Source: Prevotellaceae bacterium (GTDB lineage: Bacteria > Bacteroidota > Bacteroidia > Bacteroidales > Paludibacteraceae). Taken from it: a stretch of DNA of 17,044 nt. The notes under the pieces were generated by a model. It was not told where the DNA came from and did no database searches. It saw only the letters and a program-made list of their open reading frames with translations. Location of the stretch: NCBI GenBank assembly GCA_031290375.1, contig JAITNR010000230.1, positions 1 through 17,044 on the forward strand. Direction: 5' to 3'. Position numbers and translations under genes: made by a program. Shown here in pieces: positions 1-7,410 of this stretch. Every line of letters starts with the position of its first letter. Position 1 is the first letter of the stretch.

Positions 1-55
1 GGCAAAATTATCAATATCACTTTGTACCTTCGCAGAATAATAATTCAAACACAAA

Positions 56-172
56 ATGACAAAAGAACTTCAATTTTTGAGATACAACACACCACAAGAA
101 GCTGAAAGAATTTATTACAGGGCAGTTCTAATAATTAAATTTTCAGACAAGATTGATTTTGTAACATGTTGA
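56..172 (+). pseudogene. truncated 5' gene fragment (38 codons)
   Basis: A short reading frame begins MTKELQFLRYNTPQEAER and stops after 38 codons with TGA at 170-172. The first part looks like the native start of a real protein: a charged N-terminus, a sensible codon pattern, and a TCACTTTG sequence upstream at about 17-24 that differs from the Bacteroidota -7 box at one position. The last part (from about codon 24) runs into AT-rich sequence with no coding look. The likely reading is a gene that has lost everything after its first 20-25 codons, next to the decayed insertion element at 305-588. I do not recognise the family. It could also be a chance ORF. Confidence 0.35.
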
Positions 173-304
173 TAATTAAGGTATTACAGATTTAACTATT
201 TGGTTTTCATCAATTTTTAGAAGTGCCCATAATATTAATAAATTCAAATGCAGAGGTAAAACATTATTTTTAAATAAACAATATTTTTTTCAAAAAAAAC
301 ATTA

Positions 305-588
305 TTGGCATAAGCGTTTAAGTCGCTGTTGATTTAGAGAAAAATGCTACTTCTTTAAGCAACTGCACATTCGCATAATGAACATACAGGGTTAGTTGCT
401 GCCGACATACACTATCATTGTTCCAAAGAGCGATTGCAAGGGTATCTTAATGAATATCATTTCAGATACAACAGAAGGGCTTTTATGGCGTCAATCTTCG
501 ATTTGACCATTAAAAAGAATGGTGCTAAATACGCCTGAAAGATTGAATAACACGAAAATAAAAAGGGCGACTTAAACGCCTATACCAA
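305..588 (+). mobile_element. internally deleted IS1595/ISXO2-like insertion element
   Basis: The ends are imperfect 22-bp inverted repeats: 305-326 (core GCGTTTAAGTCGC) and 567-588 (core GCGACTTAAACGC), matching at 20 of 22 positions. Between them lies the C-terminal part of an ISXO2-like transposase (see 359-538). The element is only about 280 bp, against roughly 700-1000 bp for intact members of this family, so most of the transposase gene is missing. No convincing 8-bp target duplication is visible: ACATTATT on the left and AAAAAAAT on the right do not match. It is probably immobile on its own, but an active relative with the same ends could still move it, as happens with MITEs. The family assignment rests on the protein remnant. 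Confidence 0.65.
359..538 (+). pseudogene. C-terminal remnant of IS1595 family (ISXO2-like) transposase
   Basis: The plus-strand frame through 359-538 reads ATAHSHNEHT, then a short junction, then YHCSKERLQGYLNEYHFRYN and a tail ending at TGA 536-538. The second block matches the end of ISXO2-like DDE transposases, where a GIYHxVSxKHLQRYxxEFxFRYNxR motif precedes the last 25-30 residues. The block expected between them, carrying the TNxIExFWSxLKR motif with a catalytic acidic residue, is absent. The copy therefore has an internal in-frame deletion as well as a missing N-terminus; an in-frame stop TAA (356-358) lies just upstream. No start codon or active site remains, so this is a dead copy. 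Confidence 0.6.
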
Positions 589-615
589 AAAAATAATTTA
601 ATAAAATTTAACATT

Positions 616-754
616 ATGGCAACGAACAAAGAAGACCCTCGTATTGAATCTTGAAATAGAATACGACAGAGCAATAGCAATAAATGGTATTGTAGACTTA
701 CAGGAAGCGAATATAAAATTGACAGAAACCCTTACGCCACTTGACGCAAGTTAG
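616..754 (+). pseudogene. frameshifted ORF fragment of unknown function
   Basis: ATG at 616 opens MATNKEDPRIES and stops at 652-654. Moving one base forward at about position 650, the next frame continues LEIEYDRAIAINGIVDLQEA and more, to a TAG at 752-754 inside the downstream hairpin. The two pieces join into a plausible hydrophilic N-terminus of about 45 residues, which suggests one frameshift in a gene fragment. I do not recognise the family. It lies between the decayed insertion element and katA, and nothing continues it beyond 754. An alternative is two unrelated chance ORFs. Confidence 0.3.
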
Positions 755-779
755 ACTATCGCTAAACTTGCGCAAGTGG
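737..779. terminator. strong hairpin downstream of katA
   Basis: The arms at 737-754 (CCACTTGACGCAAGTTAG) and 762-779 (CTAAACTTGCGCAAGTGG) pair almost completely, with a one-base bulge or mismatch in each half, around a 7-base loop (755-761). It starts about 30 bases past the katA stop codon, so in the minus direction it sits where a transcription end or 3'-stabilising structure would be expected. There is no clear T-run after it on either strand, so it is not a canonical intrinsic terminator. It might instead be a relic of the mobile or recombined region to its left. Confidence 0.5.
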
Positions 780-809
780 GGAATATAATGAACCCGTGTT
801 TCATACGCC

Positions 810-2291
810 TTACCTTTCTGCCTGCTGACGTTTTACTTCCTCCTTGATTTTGGCAACATCAATTCCCAAATTGGCGGCAATCTCCGTTCCGCAGCGTTCA
901 TCGGCTTGGTAGAAACGTGCAATCGCCCGCACGCGAATATCCTCCAAAACGCCTTCCATAGCACCTGCCACATTAGAAGCAATCCGTTTTTTCTCATCTT
1001 CAGGCACCAAACGATACAAATCTCCCGGTTGGGTGTAATAATCTTTGTCAGCGCGATTGTCGTAAGTATAAGCCTCGCCTTCCAAAATCAGCGGCGGCTC
1101 AAGATTTGACTTGTCCTCAGTCGGTCCGTTGAAACTGTTTGGTTCATAATTGACCGAACCGCCGCCATTGCCATCGAAACGCATTGTACCATCGCGATGA
1201 TAATTGTGTACAGGCGCGTGCGGCGCATTTACAGGCAGACTTTCAAAATTCACTCCCAAACGATAACGCTGTGCATCGGTATAGGCAAAAAGCCGTCCCT
1301 GCAACATCTTGTCGGGCGACCAACTGATGCCCGGCACCACATGGGTAGGACTGAAAGCGGCCTGTTCCACATCTGCAAAATAGTTTTCGGGGTTGCGATT
1401 GAGTTCCATAATGCCGACTTCAATCAGCGGATAATCCTTCTGACTCCATACTTTGGTAAGGTCAAACGGATTAAAACGATAGGTTTTCGCTTCGGATTCG
1501 GGCATAATCTGCACGCACATTTTCCATTTTGGGAAATCTCCTTTCCCAATATGCTCAAACAAATCGCGCTGAGACGCTTCCCTGTCCTTTCCCACAATTT
1601 CTTCCGCCTGAGCATTGGTCAGATTGACAATACCTTGCATGGATTTGAAATGAAATTTTACCCAATAACGTTCATTTGTGCTGCTGATAAAACTGAAAGT
1701 ATGGCTTCCGAAACCGTGCATTTGCCGCAAATTGGCAGGCAGTCCCCGGTCGCTCATCAAAATCATTACCTGATGCAGCGTTTCGGGACTGCGACCCCAG
1801 AAATCCCACATCATCGTGTTGCTGCGGACGTTTGTTTGCGGGTCGCGCTTTTGCGTGTGAATAAAATCGGGAAATTTGACAGGGTCGCGGATAAAAAACA
1901 CCGGCGTGTTGTTGCCCACCAAATCCCAGTTGCCGTCTTCGGTGTAAAACTTGATAGCAAAACCGCGCACGTCTCGTTCGGTATCAGCTGCACCGCGCTC
2001 GCCTGCAACGGTCGAAAAACGAAGAAACAGCAACGTTTGTTTGCCCACTTCGCTGAAAATTTTGGCTTTGGTGTAAGCTGTAATGTCGTTAGTTACTGTC
2101 AGGGTGCCGTAAGCCCCTGTTCCTTTGGCGTGTACAATGCGTTCGGGTATCCGTTCACGATTGAAGTGAGCCAATTTTTCCATCATCCATGCGTTTTGCA
2201 TCAACGCAGGACCGTGTTCTCCTGCCGTTTGGATATTCTGATTGTCTGCAACAGGCGCACCTGATTGCGTTGTTAATTTTTTACCGGTCAT
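810..2291 (-). CDS. katA: catalase (clade 3, small-subunit haem catalase)
   Basis: The protein converts hydrogen peroxide to water and oxygen in the cytoplasm. At 493 residues it has the usual length of small-subunit monofunctional catalases. The distal haem histidine H54 lies in RIVHAKGTGAYG, the distal asparagine N127 in LVGNNTPVFF, and the haem-ligand tyrosine Y337 in RLFAYTDAQRYRLG. The block RFSTVAGERGAADTERDVRG (91-110) is the conserved channel and NADPH-side region. There is no signal peptide. All key residues are present, so the enzyme should be active. It follows cstA on the same strand after 127 bases and has its own promoter at 2317-2348, giving a leader of only about 20 bases. The codons are more GC-rich than the surroundings, which creates long spurious plus-strand frames. 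The assignment is essentially certain. Confidence 0.97.
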   Translation of the reverse strand: MTGKKLTTQSGAPVADNQNIQTAGEHGPALMQNAWMMEKLAHFNRERIPERIVHAKGTGAYGTLTVTNDITAYTKAKIFSEVGKQTLLFLRFSTVAGERGAADTERDVRGFAIKFYTEDGNWDLVGNNTPVFFIRDPVKFPDFIHTQKRDPQTNVRSNTMMWDFWGRSPETLHQVMILMSDRGLPANLRQMHGFGSHTFSFISSTNERYWVKFHFKSMQGIVNLTNAQAEEIVGKDREASQRDLFEHIGKGDFPKWKMCVQIMPESEAKTYRFNPFDLTKVWSQKDYPLIEVGIMELNRNPENYFADVEQAAFSPTHVVPGISWSPDKMLQGRLFAYTDAQRYRLGVNFESLPVNAPHAPVHNYHRDGTMRFDGNGGGSVNYEPNSFNGPTEDKSNLEPPLILEGEAYTYDNRADKDYYTQPGDLYRLVPEDEKKRIASNVAGAMEGVLEDIRVRAIARFYQADERCGTEIAANLGIDVAKIKEEVKRQQAER

Positions 2292-2316
2292 AATATATTG
2301 AATTAAAATATTTTAG

Positions 2317-2348
2317 CAAAAGTACACACTTTTGGAATAGCAATCAAA
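2317..2348 (-). promoter_or_regulatory. katA promoter (Bacteroidota type)
   Basis: On the minus strand, TTTG (2345-2348) is followed after exactly 20 bases by TACTTTTG (2317-2324). This matches the Bacteroidota vegetative pattern TTTG-N19-21-TAnnTTTG. Transcription would start near 2310, about 20 bases before the ATG at 2291. No clear OxyR operator could be identified by eye. Confidence 0.7.
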
Positions 2349-2418
2349 TTGATTTTCTTTGGGGTTTTATAGATAAAAACTATTTCTTTATTCGGTTATA
2401 ATTATGTTGTTTAACCCC

Positions 2419-3843
2419 TTAACTTTTCTCCTTCCGACTTATAAAAAAACAAATTCCAACAATTATTGTTATTGAAAAGCCGAGTGTATTCGATAGTGTT
2501 GCACTCAATTTAAAGCCTTCGGGCGCTATGAAAATGTAGGTTGATGTTACTGCCGTCATAAACAGTGCAGGTATGAGCGAGATAATATATTTTTTCTTTT
2601 TTCGGTATAAATACACGGTTATAGCCCAAAGTGTAAACACGGCTAATGTTTGGTTGCACCAAGCAAAATATCTCCATAAAACATCAAATGGAATAAAAAA
2701 TAAAATTATAAACGACATCGCAAAAACAGGCAGGGCTACGAACAAACGCTTTTTTATTTTTTTTTGACTGATATTTAAAATATCGGCAACAATCAAACGC
2801 GCCGAGCGTAATGCTGTGTCGCCCGAAGTTATCGGGGCTGCAACAACGCCGAGCAAGGCTAATATTCCGCCGAATTTTCCAAGCCATGTTTTTGATATGA
2901 TATTAACAACTTCGGCTCCTGTATTTGATTTTTCGGGAAGTTTGGCTACAAAATCCTGCAAGCCATCTATCGAGCCGAAAAATGATGACGCGGCAGCAGC
3001 CCATATCAATGCCAGAACGCCTTCGGCAATCATTGCGCCGTAAAAGCATCGGCGACCGTATTTTTCGTTTTTCAAACATCGCGCCATCATTGGCGATTGC
3101 GTGGCGTGAAATCCTGAAATTGCACCGCAGGCGATAGATACAAACATCATTGGAAATATTGGCAATTTTGCGGGATGCATATTTCTAAGTCCGGCGGTTA
3201 TTTCAGGCACGGCAGCATTGTTTACAAATAATGCTATCAGTATGCCTGCTGCCATAAATATAAGCACTGCGCCAAATATGGGATAAATTTTGCCGATAAG
3301 TTTATCAATCGGCAGCAAGGTTGCCAAAATGTAATAGGCAAAAACAATGATTGTCCACCAAAAAATGTTGATATAACCGGTTGTCATTCCGGCAAGTAAT
3401 CCGGCAGGTCCCGAAACAAATACCGCTCCCACCAAAATCATTAACAACAGCGAAAATATCCGCATAAATTGTTTTGCAACAACGCCTAACTCTTTTCCGT
3501 TGAGTTCGGGCAAACTCGCGCCTTTATTGCGAACCGACATCATTCCCGAACAATAATCGTGAACCGCTCCGCCAAAAATAGTTCCAAAAACAATCCATAA
3601 AAATGCAGCAGGACCAAACATTATTCCCATTATTGCTCCAAAAATAGGTCCCAATCCTGCAATATTCAAAAACTGAATTAGAAATATACGCCACCACGAC
3701 ATCGGAACATAATCAACGTTATCTGTCATTGAATAAGCAGGCGTTTGTCGGCTTTTCTCAATTCCAAAAACACGCTCTACAAATTTGCCGTAAATAAAAT
3801 ATCCGACAATCAAAACTACAAGTGCAACACAAAAACTTATCAT
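2419..3843 (-). CDS. cstA: carbon starvation protein A family transporter (short form)
   Basis: This is a polytopic inner-membrane transporter of the CstA family, whose characterised members take up pyruvate or peptides when carbon is scarce. The 474 residues contain about a dozen hydrophobic segments. Recognisable family blocks are YFIYGKFVERVFGI near the N-terminus, QFLNIAGLGPIFGAIMGIMFG (about 58-78) and ISGFHATQSPMMARCLKNEKYGRRCFYG, followed by a GDTALRSARLIVAD block. The E. coli protein is about 700 residues; this shorter architecture without the long C-terminal extension is common in Bacteroidota. The start has a good promoter 20-50 bases upstream. Downstream, no terminator is visible before katA, so read-through into catalase is possible. 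The true substrate here is unknown. Confidence 0.9.
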   Translation of the reverse strand: MISFCVALVVLIVGYFIYGKFVERVFGIEKSRQTPAYSMTDNVDYVPMSWWRIFLIQFLNIAGLGPIFGAIMGIMFGPAAFLWIVFGTIFGGAVHDYCSGMMSVRNKGASLPELNGKELGVVAKQFMRIFSLLLMILVGAVFVSGPAGLLAGMTTGYINIFWWTIIVFAYYILATLLPIDKLIGKIYPIFGAVLIFMAAGILIALFVNNAAVPEITAGLRNMHPAKLPIFPMMFVSIACGAISGFHATQSPMMARCLKNEKYGRRCFYGAMIAEGVLALIWAAAASSFFGSIDGLQDFVAKLPEKSNTGAEVVNIISKTWLGKFGGILALLGVVAAPITSGDTALRSARLIVADILNISQKKIKKRLFVALPVFAMSFIILFFIPFDVLWRYFAWCNQTLAVFTLWAITVYLYRKKKKYIISLIPALFMTAVTSTYIFIAPEGFKLSATLSNTLGFSITIIVGICFFISRKEKS

Positions 3844-3863
3844 TTTTTCAAAAATTTATTCGG

Positions 3864-3893
3864 CAAAATTACAAAAAAAGAAGCAAGAAACAA
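3864..3893 (-). promoter_or_regulatory. cstA promoter
   Basis: On the minus strand, TTG (3891-3893) is followed after 19 bases by TAATTTTG (3864-3871), an exact TAnnTTTG -7 box. The ATG begins 20 bases further on, so the leader would be very short. Confidence 0.6.
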
Positions 3894-3901
3894 GAAGTCA
3901 G

Positions 3902-3929
3902 AGAAGTTATTATACACTCCATAACTTCT
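3902..3929. other. 9-bp inverted repeat in the cstA-ompH divergent region
   Basis: AGAAGTTAT (3902-3910) and ATAACTTCT (3921-3929) form a perfect 9-bp stem with a 10-base loop, followed on the plus strand by TTAATTTTTT. It sits just upstream of the cstA -33 element. It could be an operator controlling cstA, or an intrinsic terminator facing the ompH genes. No gene ending here would need a plus-strand terminator. The rest of the 277-base gap is AT-rich with no ORF. Confidence 0.4.
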
Positions 3930-4043
3930 TAATTTTTTAACTTCCCAGTTTCAATGTGCCACAAGATTACTCAAAAACAATGGCACCTCAAAAAAAGATT
4001 TCGCCTTAGCTACACCAATAGCAAAACAAACAAAAAAAATGTG

Positions 4044-4051
4044 TAACTTTG
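4044..4051 (+). promoter_or_regulatory. -7 element for the ompH pair
   Basis: TAACTTTG is an exact match to TAnnTTTG and lies 69 bases upstream of the first ompH ATG. A matching TTTG at the right distance upstream is not evident. The leader contains a small hairpin (ACTTTC 4053-4058 with GAAAGT 4073-4078). Confidence 0.45.
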
Positions 4052-4120
4052 CACTTTCTTAAACTTTTAAGTGAAAGTCTTATAAAAGAGATTTGAACTT
4101 AATTATTAAATTGGCAAAAA

Positions 4121-4636
4121 ATGAAAAAGATATTTTTATTGGCGGCAATAGTGTTTGCATCAATGTTTTCGGTCAATGCCCAGAAATTTGCATTGATTGA
4201 TATGGACTACATCCTCAACGCCATTCCTGCGTATGAGGCAGCAAATGATCAGCTTAGCCAACTCTCCAACAAGTGGCAAAAAGAGGTTGAGGCTATGCTG
4301 ACCGAAGTTCAAACGATGTACAAAAACTATCAAACAGAGGTGGTTTTTCTTTCGGCAGAGATGAAAAAACAGCGTGAAGACGCCATTATAGACAAAGAGC
4401 GTGAGGCAAACGAATTGAAAAGGAGATATTTTGGACCCGAAGGTGAGCTTTTTAAAAAGCGTGAGGCGTTGATAAAGCCAATTCAGGACGAGATTTATAA
4501 CGCCATTCAGGAATTGAGCAATACAAAAAAATATGAACTGATTTTGGATAAAAAATCGAGTACGGGCATAATTTTTGCCGCTCCCAAGTTGGATATTAGC
4601 GACGAAGTTTTAACACAACTCGGATATGCAAAATAG
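4121..4636 (+). CDS. ompH: OmpH/Skp family periplasmic chaperone, first copy
   Basis: This is a small periplasmic chaperone predicted to hold unfolded outer-membrane proteins on their way to the BAM complex. The 171 residues start with a Sec signal peptide (about 1-20, ending SVNAQ). The mature part starts KFALIDMDYILNAIPAYEAA, the typical OmpH opening. A long charged helical region (about 45-130) follows, matching the Skp coiled-coil tentacles. The C-terminal block KYELILDKKSSTGIIFAAPK returns to the beta body. It is followed 38 bases later by a second family member, so the two are very likely co-transcribed. In many Bacteroidota such pairs lie downstream of bamA, but no bamA is seen here and the pair has its own -7 box. 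Confidence 0.9.
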   Translation: MKKIFLLAAIVFASMFSVNAQKFALIDMDYILNAIPAYEAANDQLSQLSNKWQKEVEAMLTEVQTMYKNYQTEVVFLSAEMKKQREDAIIDKEREANELKRRYFGPEGELFKKREALIKPIQDEIYNAIQELSNTKKYELILDKKSSTGIIFAAPKLDISDEVLTQLGYAK

Positions 4637-4674
4637 ATATTGATAAATAATATTAATAAAAAATAGATAAAAAA

Positions 4675-5178
4675 ATGAAAAAAATCGTTTTGTTGGTGTC
4701 GATGATGGCAATGCCGTTTCTTATGTTTTCGCAAGAGTTAAAATTTGGCTATGTTAATGCCGCTCAGATTCTGGAAACCATGCCCGAAATCAGTGATGTT
4801 GAGAAACAGATGGCTGATTATAACGCACAGAATACCAAGTATTTGCAGGATATGGAAACAGAAATCCAATCCGAGCAGAAAAAGTATGAACAGATGGGCG
4901 AAACCGTTTCCGATATCGTAAGGGGCGACCAGGAAGAAAAGGTTAGAAGCCTCTATCAGCGGTATCAGAACACGTTGAGAACCATTCAGGCTACTTCGCA
5001 GGACAAACAGGCTGCATTGCTCAAACCTATTCAGGAGAAACTGCTCAAAGCAATTGAAACTGTCAGTAAAAAGAACAATTTCTTTATGGTTTTCAATATG
5101 GACGATGGCAATATTTTGTACAAGTCTGACAAAGCCATTGATTTAACTGCTTTGGTCAAAAAAGAGTTAGGAATATAA
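4675..5178 (+). CDS. ompH: OmpH/Skp family periplasmic chaperone, second copy
   Basis: This second OmpH/Skp-type chaperone has 167 residues. The signal peptide covers about 1-20 (MKKIVLLVSMM, ending MFSQ). The mature opening LKFGYVNAAQILETMPEISD is the family signature, followed by a long Gln/Glu/Lys-rich helical stretch (about 45-125) and the C-terminal NNFFMVFNMDDGNILYKS strand block. The two copies are diverged at the sequence level despite the same architecture, so this is not a recent duplication. It is the last gene of the unit, and an intrinsic terminator begins 25 bases after the stop codon. It probably works in outer-membrane protein biogenesis with its neighbour, possibly as mixed trimers (inference). 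Confidence 0.9.
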   Translation: MKKIVLLVSMMAMPFLMFSQELKFGYVNAAQILETMPEISDVEKQMADYNAQNTKYLQDMETEIQSEQKKYEQMGETVSDIVRGDQEEKVRSLYQRYQNTLRTIQATSQDKQAALLKPIQEKLLKAIETVSKKNNFFMVFNMDDGNILYKSDKAIDLTALVKKELGI

Positions 5179-5203
5179 GCCTAAAACCATTTTCAGTAAA
5201 TAG

Positions 5204-5235
5204 GGTTATCGAATTTGCGATAGCCTTTATTTTTT
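5204..5235 (+). terminator. intrinsic terminator after the ompH pair
   Basis: GGTTATCG (5204-5211) pairs with CGATAGCC (5218-5225), giving an 8-bp stem with one G-U pair and a 6-base loop, followed at once by TTTATTTTTT. It lies 25 bases after the stop of the second ompH gene. Confidence 0.75.
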
Positions 5236-5318
5236 GCGAAGTTTCAGTCCAATGAGTTATACCAAAGTGAAATAAAATAAGTTTACAGAGGAGCATTCAT
5301 TATTCAGATATTCCTTTT

Positions 5319-5390
5319 CGTCATTGCAAGCGGAACGAAGCAATCCACAGCACCATCTTCGATTTGGGATTGCGGGCTTGACCCGCAATC
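5319..5390. repeat. dispersed GTCATTGC-type repeat with hairpin
   Basis: The segment begins CGTCATTGCAAGCGGAACGA, continues to GCAATCC, and ends in a perfect 9-bp hairpin: GATTGCGGG (5368-5376), loop CTTGA, CCCGCAATC (5382-5390). GCAATCC near the middle (5340-5346) also pairs with the GGATTGC of the hairpin arm. A relative occurs at 7562-7627 in this window. Sequences of this style recur between genes in many bacteria as small non-coding repeats. It lies between the convergent ompH and glmM genes and could help separate their transcripts. Confidence 0.65.
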
Positions 5391-5424
5391 TCATTTTATC
5401 ATAATTGTAAGCCCATTTTCAATC

Positions 5425-6819
5425 TCACTTTGATGCTATGGCAATACGTTTAATTTCAGCAATCATAGCATTGGCAAAATCATCTGCCTGTTCCAAGGTC
5501 GGAGCTTCGGAATAAATTCGGACGACGGGTTCGGTATTTGACTTTCGCAAATGCACCCAGCCTTGCGGAAAATCAATTTTCACACCATCCATATCGTTGA
5601 TTTTAAACTGTTTATAGTTTTCTTTGATTTTAGACAAAATATTATCGACATCAATTTCAGGTGTGAGTTCGATTTTATTTTTTGAGATAAAATATTGTGG
5701 ATAAGTTTCTTTTAGTGTGGATACCTTAACGTTTTTCTTGGCTAAATTGCTCAAAAACAGTGCAATTCCAACCAAAGCATCACGTCCGTAATGTGATTCG
5801 GGGTAAATTACTCCGCCATTGCCCTCGCCACCAATGACAGCAGCGGTTTCCTTCATTTTCTCCACAACATTTACCTCGCCAACAGCTGAAGCTTCACAGT
5901 TACCGCCATATTTTGCCGTTACATCGCTCAAAGCACGTGTGGAACTGAGATTGCTAACCGTATTGCCTGCCGTATGCGCAAGAACGTAATCGGCTACCGA
6001 GACCAAAGTGTACTCTTCACCAAACATTTCCCCATTTTCACACACAATGGCGAGCCTGTCCACATCGGGATCAACCACAAAACCAACATCAATTTTATTT
6101 TTTTTGATAAAATCTGAAATTTCAGTTAAATTTTCTTTAAGTGGTTCGGGGTTGTGGGCAAAATGTCCTGTTGATTCGCAATTAATTGATGCTACGTTGT
6201 TTACCCCAAGTTTTTCAAGAAGTTTTGGAATAATTATTCCCCCAACAGAGTTGATACAGTCTATTGCAATGCTAAAATTTGCCTCTCTAATCAATTGTAT
6301 ATCAACTAATTCCAACGAAAGTACATTTTCTATGTGATAATCGGTATAATCCTTTTGAACAACTTTTCCTGTGTTATCAACGGAAACAAACTCAATATCA
6401 GCATTATCGGCAATATCCAAAACCTTCTCGCCGTCTGCCTTTGAAAGAAATTCGCCTTTGTGATTTAGAAGTTTCAAGGCATTCCACTGCTTTGGATTGT
6501 GGCTTGCGGTGATGATAATTCCGCCGTGAGCCTGCTCGCCTGTAACGGCAATTTCGGTCGTTGGCGTAGTTGCAAGTCCGATATTAACCACATCACAACC
6601 GCAGGCAATCAACGTGCCTACAACAAGATTTTCAACCATCTCACCCGAAATCCTCGCATCTCGCCCCACAACAACCTTGCAATGCTCTCTGTTTTGCTGA
6701 TTTTTAAGCCATTGACAGTATGCAGATGTAAATTTCACAATGTCATTTGGCGTAAGATTATCGCCCGTTTTTCCGCCGACAGTGCCACGAATGCCCGAAA
6801 TACTTTTAATTAGAGTCAT
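5425..6819 (-). CDS. glmM: phosphoglucosamine mutase-type alpha-D-phosphohexomutase
   Basis: The enzyme is predicted to interconvert glucosamine-6-phosphate and glucosamine-1-phosphate in the cytoplasm, feeding UDP-GlcNAc synthesis for peptidoglycan and LPS. The 464 residues show all four superfamily signatures in order: the phosphoserine loop TASHNP (S106), the metal loop DPDVDR (D250, D252, D254), the sugar loop GEGNGG (331-336) and the phosphate-binding loop RKSNTEP (425-431). The opening LIKSISGIRGTVGG is the conserved N-terminus. The GEGNGG and SNTEP forms differ from E. coli GlmM, but I recall them as usual for the Bacteroidota branch. A phosphoglucomutase or phosphomannomutase role cannot be excluded. 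It starts 22 bases after the DUF4827-like gene and is almost certainly co-transcribed with it. Confidence 0.9.
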   Translation of the reverse strand: MTLIKSISGIRGTVGGKTGDNLTPNDIVKFTSAYCQWLKNQQNREHCKVVVGRDARISGEMVENLVVGTLIACGCDVVNIGLATTPTTEIAVTGEQAHGGIIITASHNPKQWNALKLLNHKGEFLSKADGEKVLDIADNADIEFVSVDNTGKVVQKDYTDYHIENVLSLELVDIQLIREANFSIAIDCINSVGGIIIPKLLEKLGVNNVASINCESTGHFAHNPEPLKENLTEISDFIKKNKIDVGFVVDPDVDRLAIVCENGEMFGEEYTLVSVADYVLAHTAGNTVSNLSSTRALSDVTAKYGGNCEASAVGEVNVVEKMKETAAVIGGEGNGGVIYPESHYGRDALVGIALFLSNLAKKNVKVSTLKETYPQYFISKNKIELTPEIDVDNILSKIKENYKQFKINDMDGVKIDFPQGWVHLRKSNTEPVVRIYSEAPTLEQADDFANAMIAEIKRIAIASK

Positions 6820-6841
6820 ATTTTTTGACTGTGATTACCAA

Positions 6842-7393
6842 TTATTTCGGCAAAATTTTAAACGTGAATTTGTAATGATACGGCACGACAGGGTTCAAAG
6901 CCTTCTCCAATCCGATTTTGGAAGGGACTATAAATTCGGCTATTGCGTCTGAGTAGCCCATCAGTCTGACAGCCGATTGCCAGCCAACACAATTGTAGGT
7001 CAGATTTCCCAAAATTATCTGAACAGGGTATGGCAAATCCATTGTAGTCCAATAGCTTTCAACCACAGGACGCTCATCAAGCGTACTTTCGACATAGCGA
7101 ATTTGCAACAGGTTGCCAAGTTCCACTTTTTTACCCGCACCAACAGAGTCGAGCCTAAAATAGATGCTGTCTTCTCCAAGACAGTAATATGTGTTTGAAG
7201 GAGTTACATTGTTGCAAACGTTTGCCTTTTGTGCAGAGTCCGACAAATTAACTACGGTATAGCCGTTTTTTGCAAGATATTCCTTGATTTTTTTCCTCTC
7301 CTGCTCCAATTGGGCAGAATAGTTGGTACTACGCTCGCAGGATACGAATATCAATGCACAAAGTACGGAAAACGAAATAAACAGGTTCTTCAT
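6842..7393 (-). CDS. DUF4827-like (FKBP-fold) lipoprotein
   Basis: This 183-residue lipoprotein has a signal peptide ending in the lipobox FVSC, with the lipidated cysteine at 19. A short charged helix (about 26-43, SAQLEQERKKIKEYLAKNGY) is followed by an FKBP-like fold. YYCLGEDSIYFRLDSVGAGKK, VELGNLLQIRYV and the late GWQSAVRLMGYSDAIAEFIVPSKIGL block resemble PPIase domains, with PYHYKFTFKIL as last strand. This matches the DUF4827 lipoproteins found beside glmM in Bacteroides relatives (from memory). Proline-isomerase activity is uncertain because several FKBP active-site aromatics are not evident. It is expected in the periplasm, anchored to a membrane. It lies 22 bases upstream of glmM and is probably the first gene of that operon. 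Confidence 0.75.
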   Translation of the reverse strand: MKNLFISFSVLCALIFVSCERSTNYSAQLEQERKKIKEYLAKNGYTVVNLSDSAQKANVCNNVTPSNTYYCLGEDSIYFRLDSVGAGKKVELGNLLQIRYVESTLDERPVVESYWTTMDLPYPVQIILGNLTYNCVGWQSAVRLMGYSDAIAEFIVPSKIGLEKALNPVVPYHYKFTFKILPK

Positions 7394-7410
7394 TTATATG
7401 TTTGTATTAG

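Noticed and set aside
299..594. 8-bp target duplication around the IS1595-like element
   Set aside because: The flanks ACATTATT and AAAAAAAT do not match; similarity is only from A/T richness.
1197..2264. 355-codon open frame on the plus strand opposite katA
   Set aside because: It lies wholly inside the catalase gene on the other strand, has no recognisable domain and reflects the codon bias of katA, whose catalytic residues are all intact.
4053..4078. Small hairpin in the ompH leader as a riboswitch or attenuator
   Set aside because: The stem is only 6 bp in AT-rich sequence, with no terminator or conserved aptamer-like structure.
5425..6819. Non-standard GEGNGG and SNTEP loops in GlmM as possible functional loss
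   Set aside because: All catalytic and metal residues are present, and these variants are, to my knowledge, typical of the Bacteroidota branch of the family.
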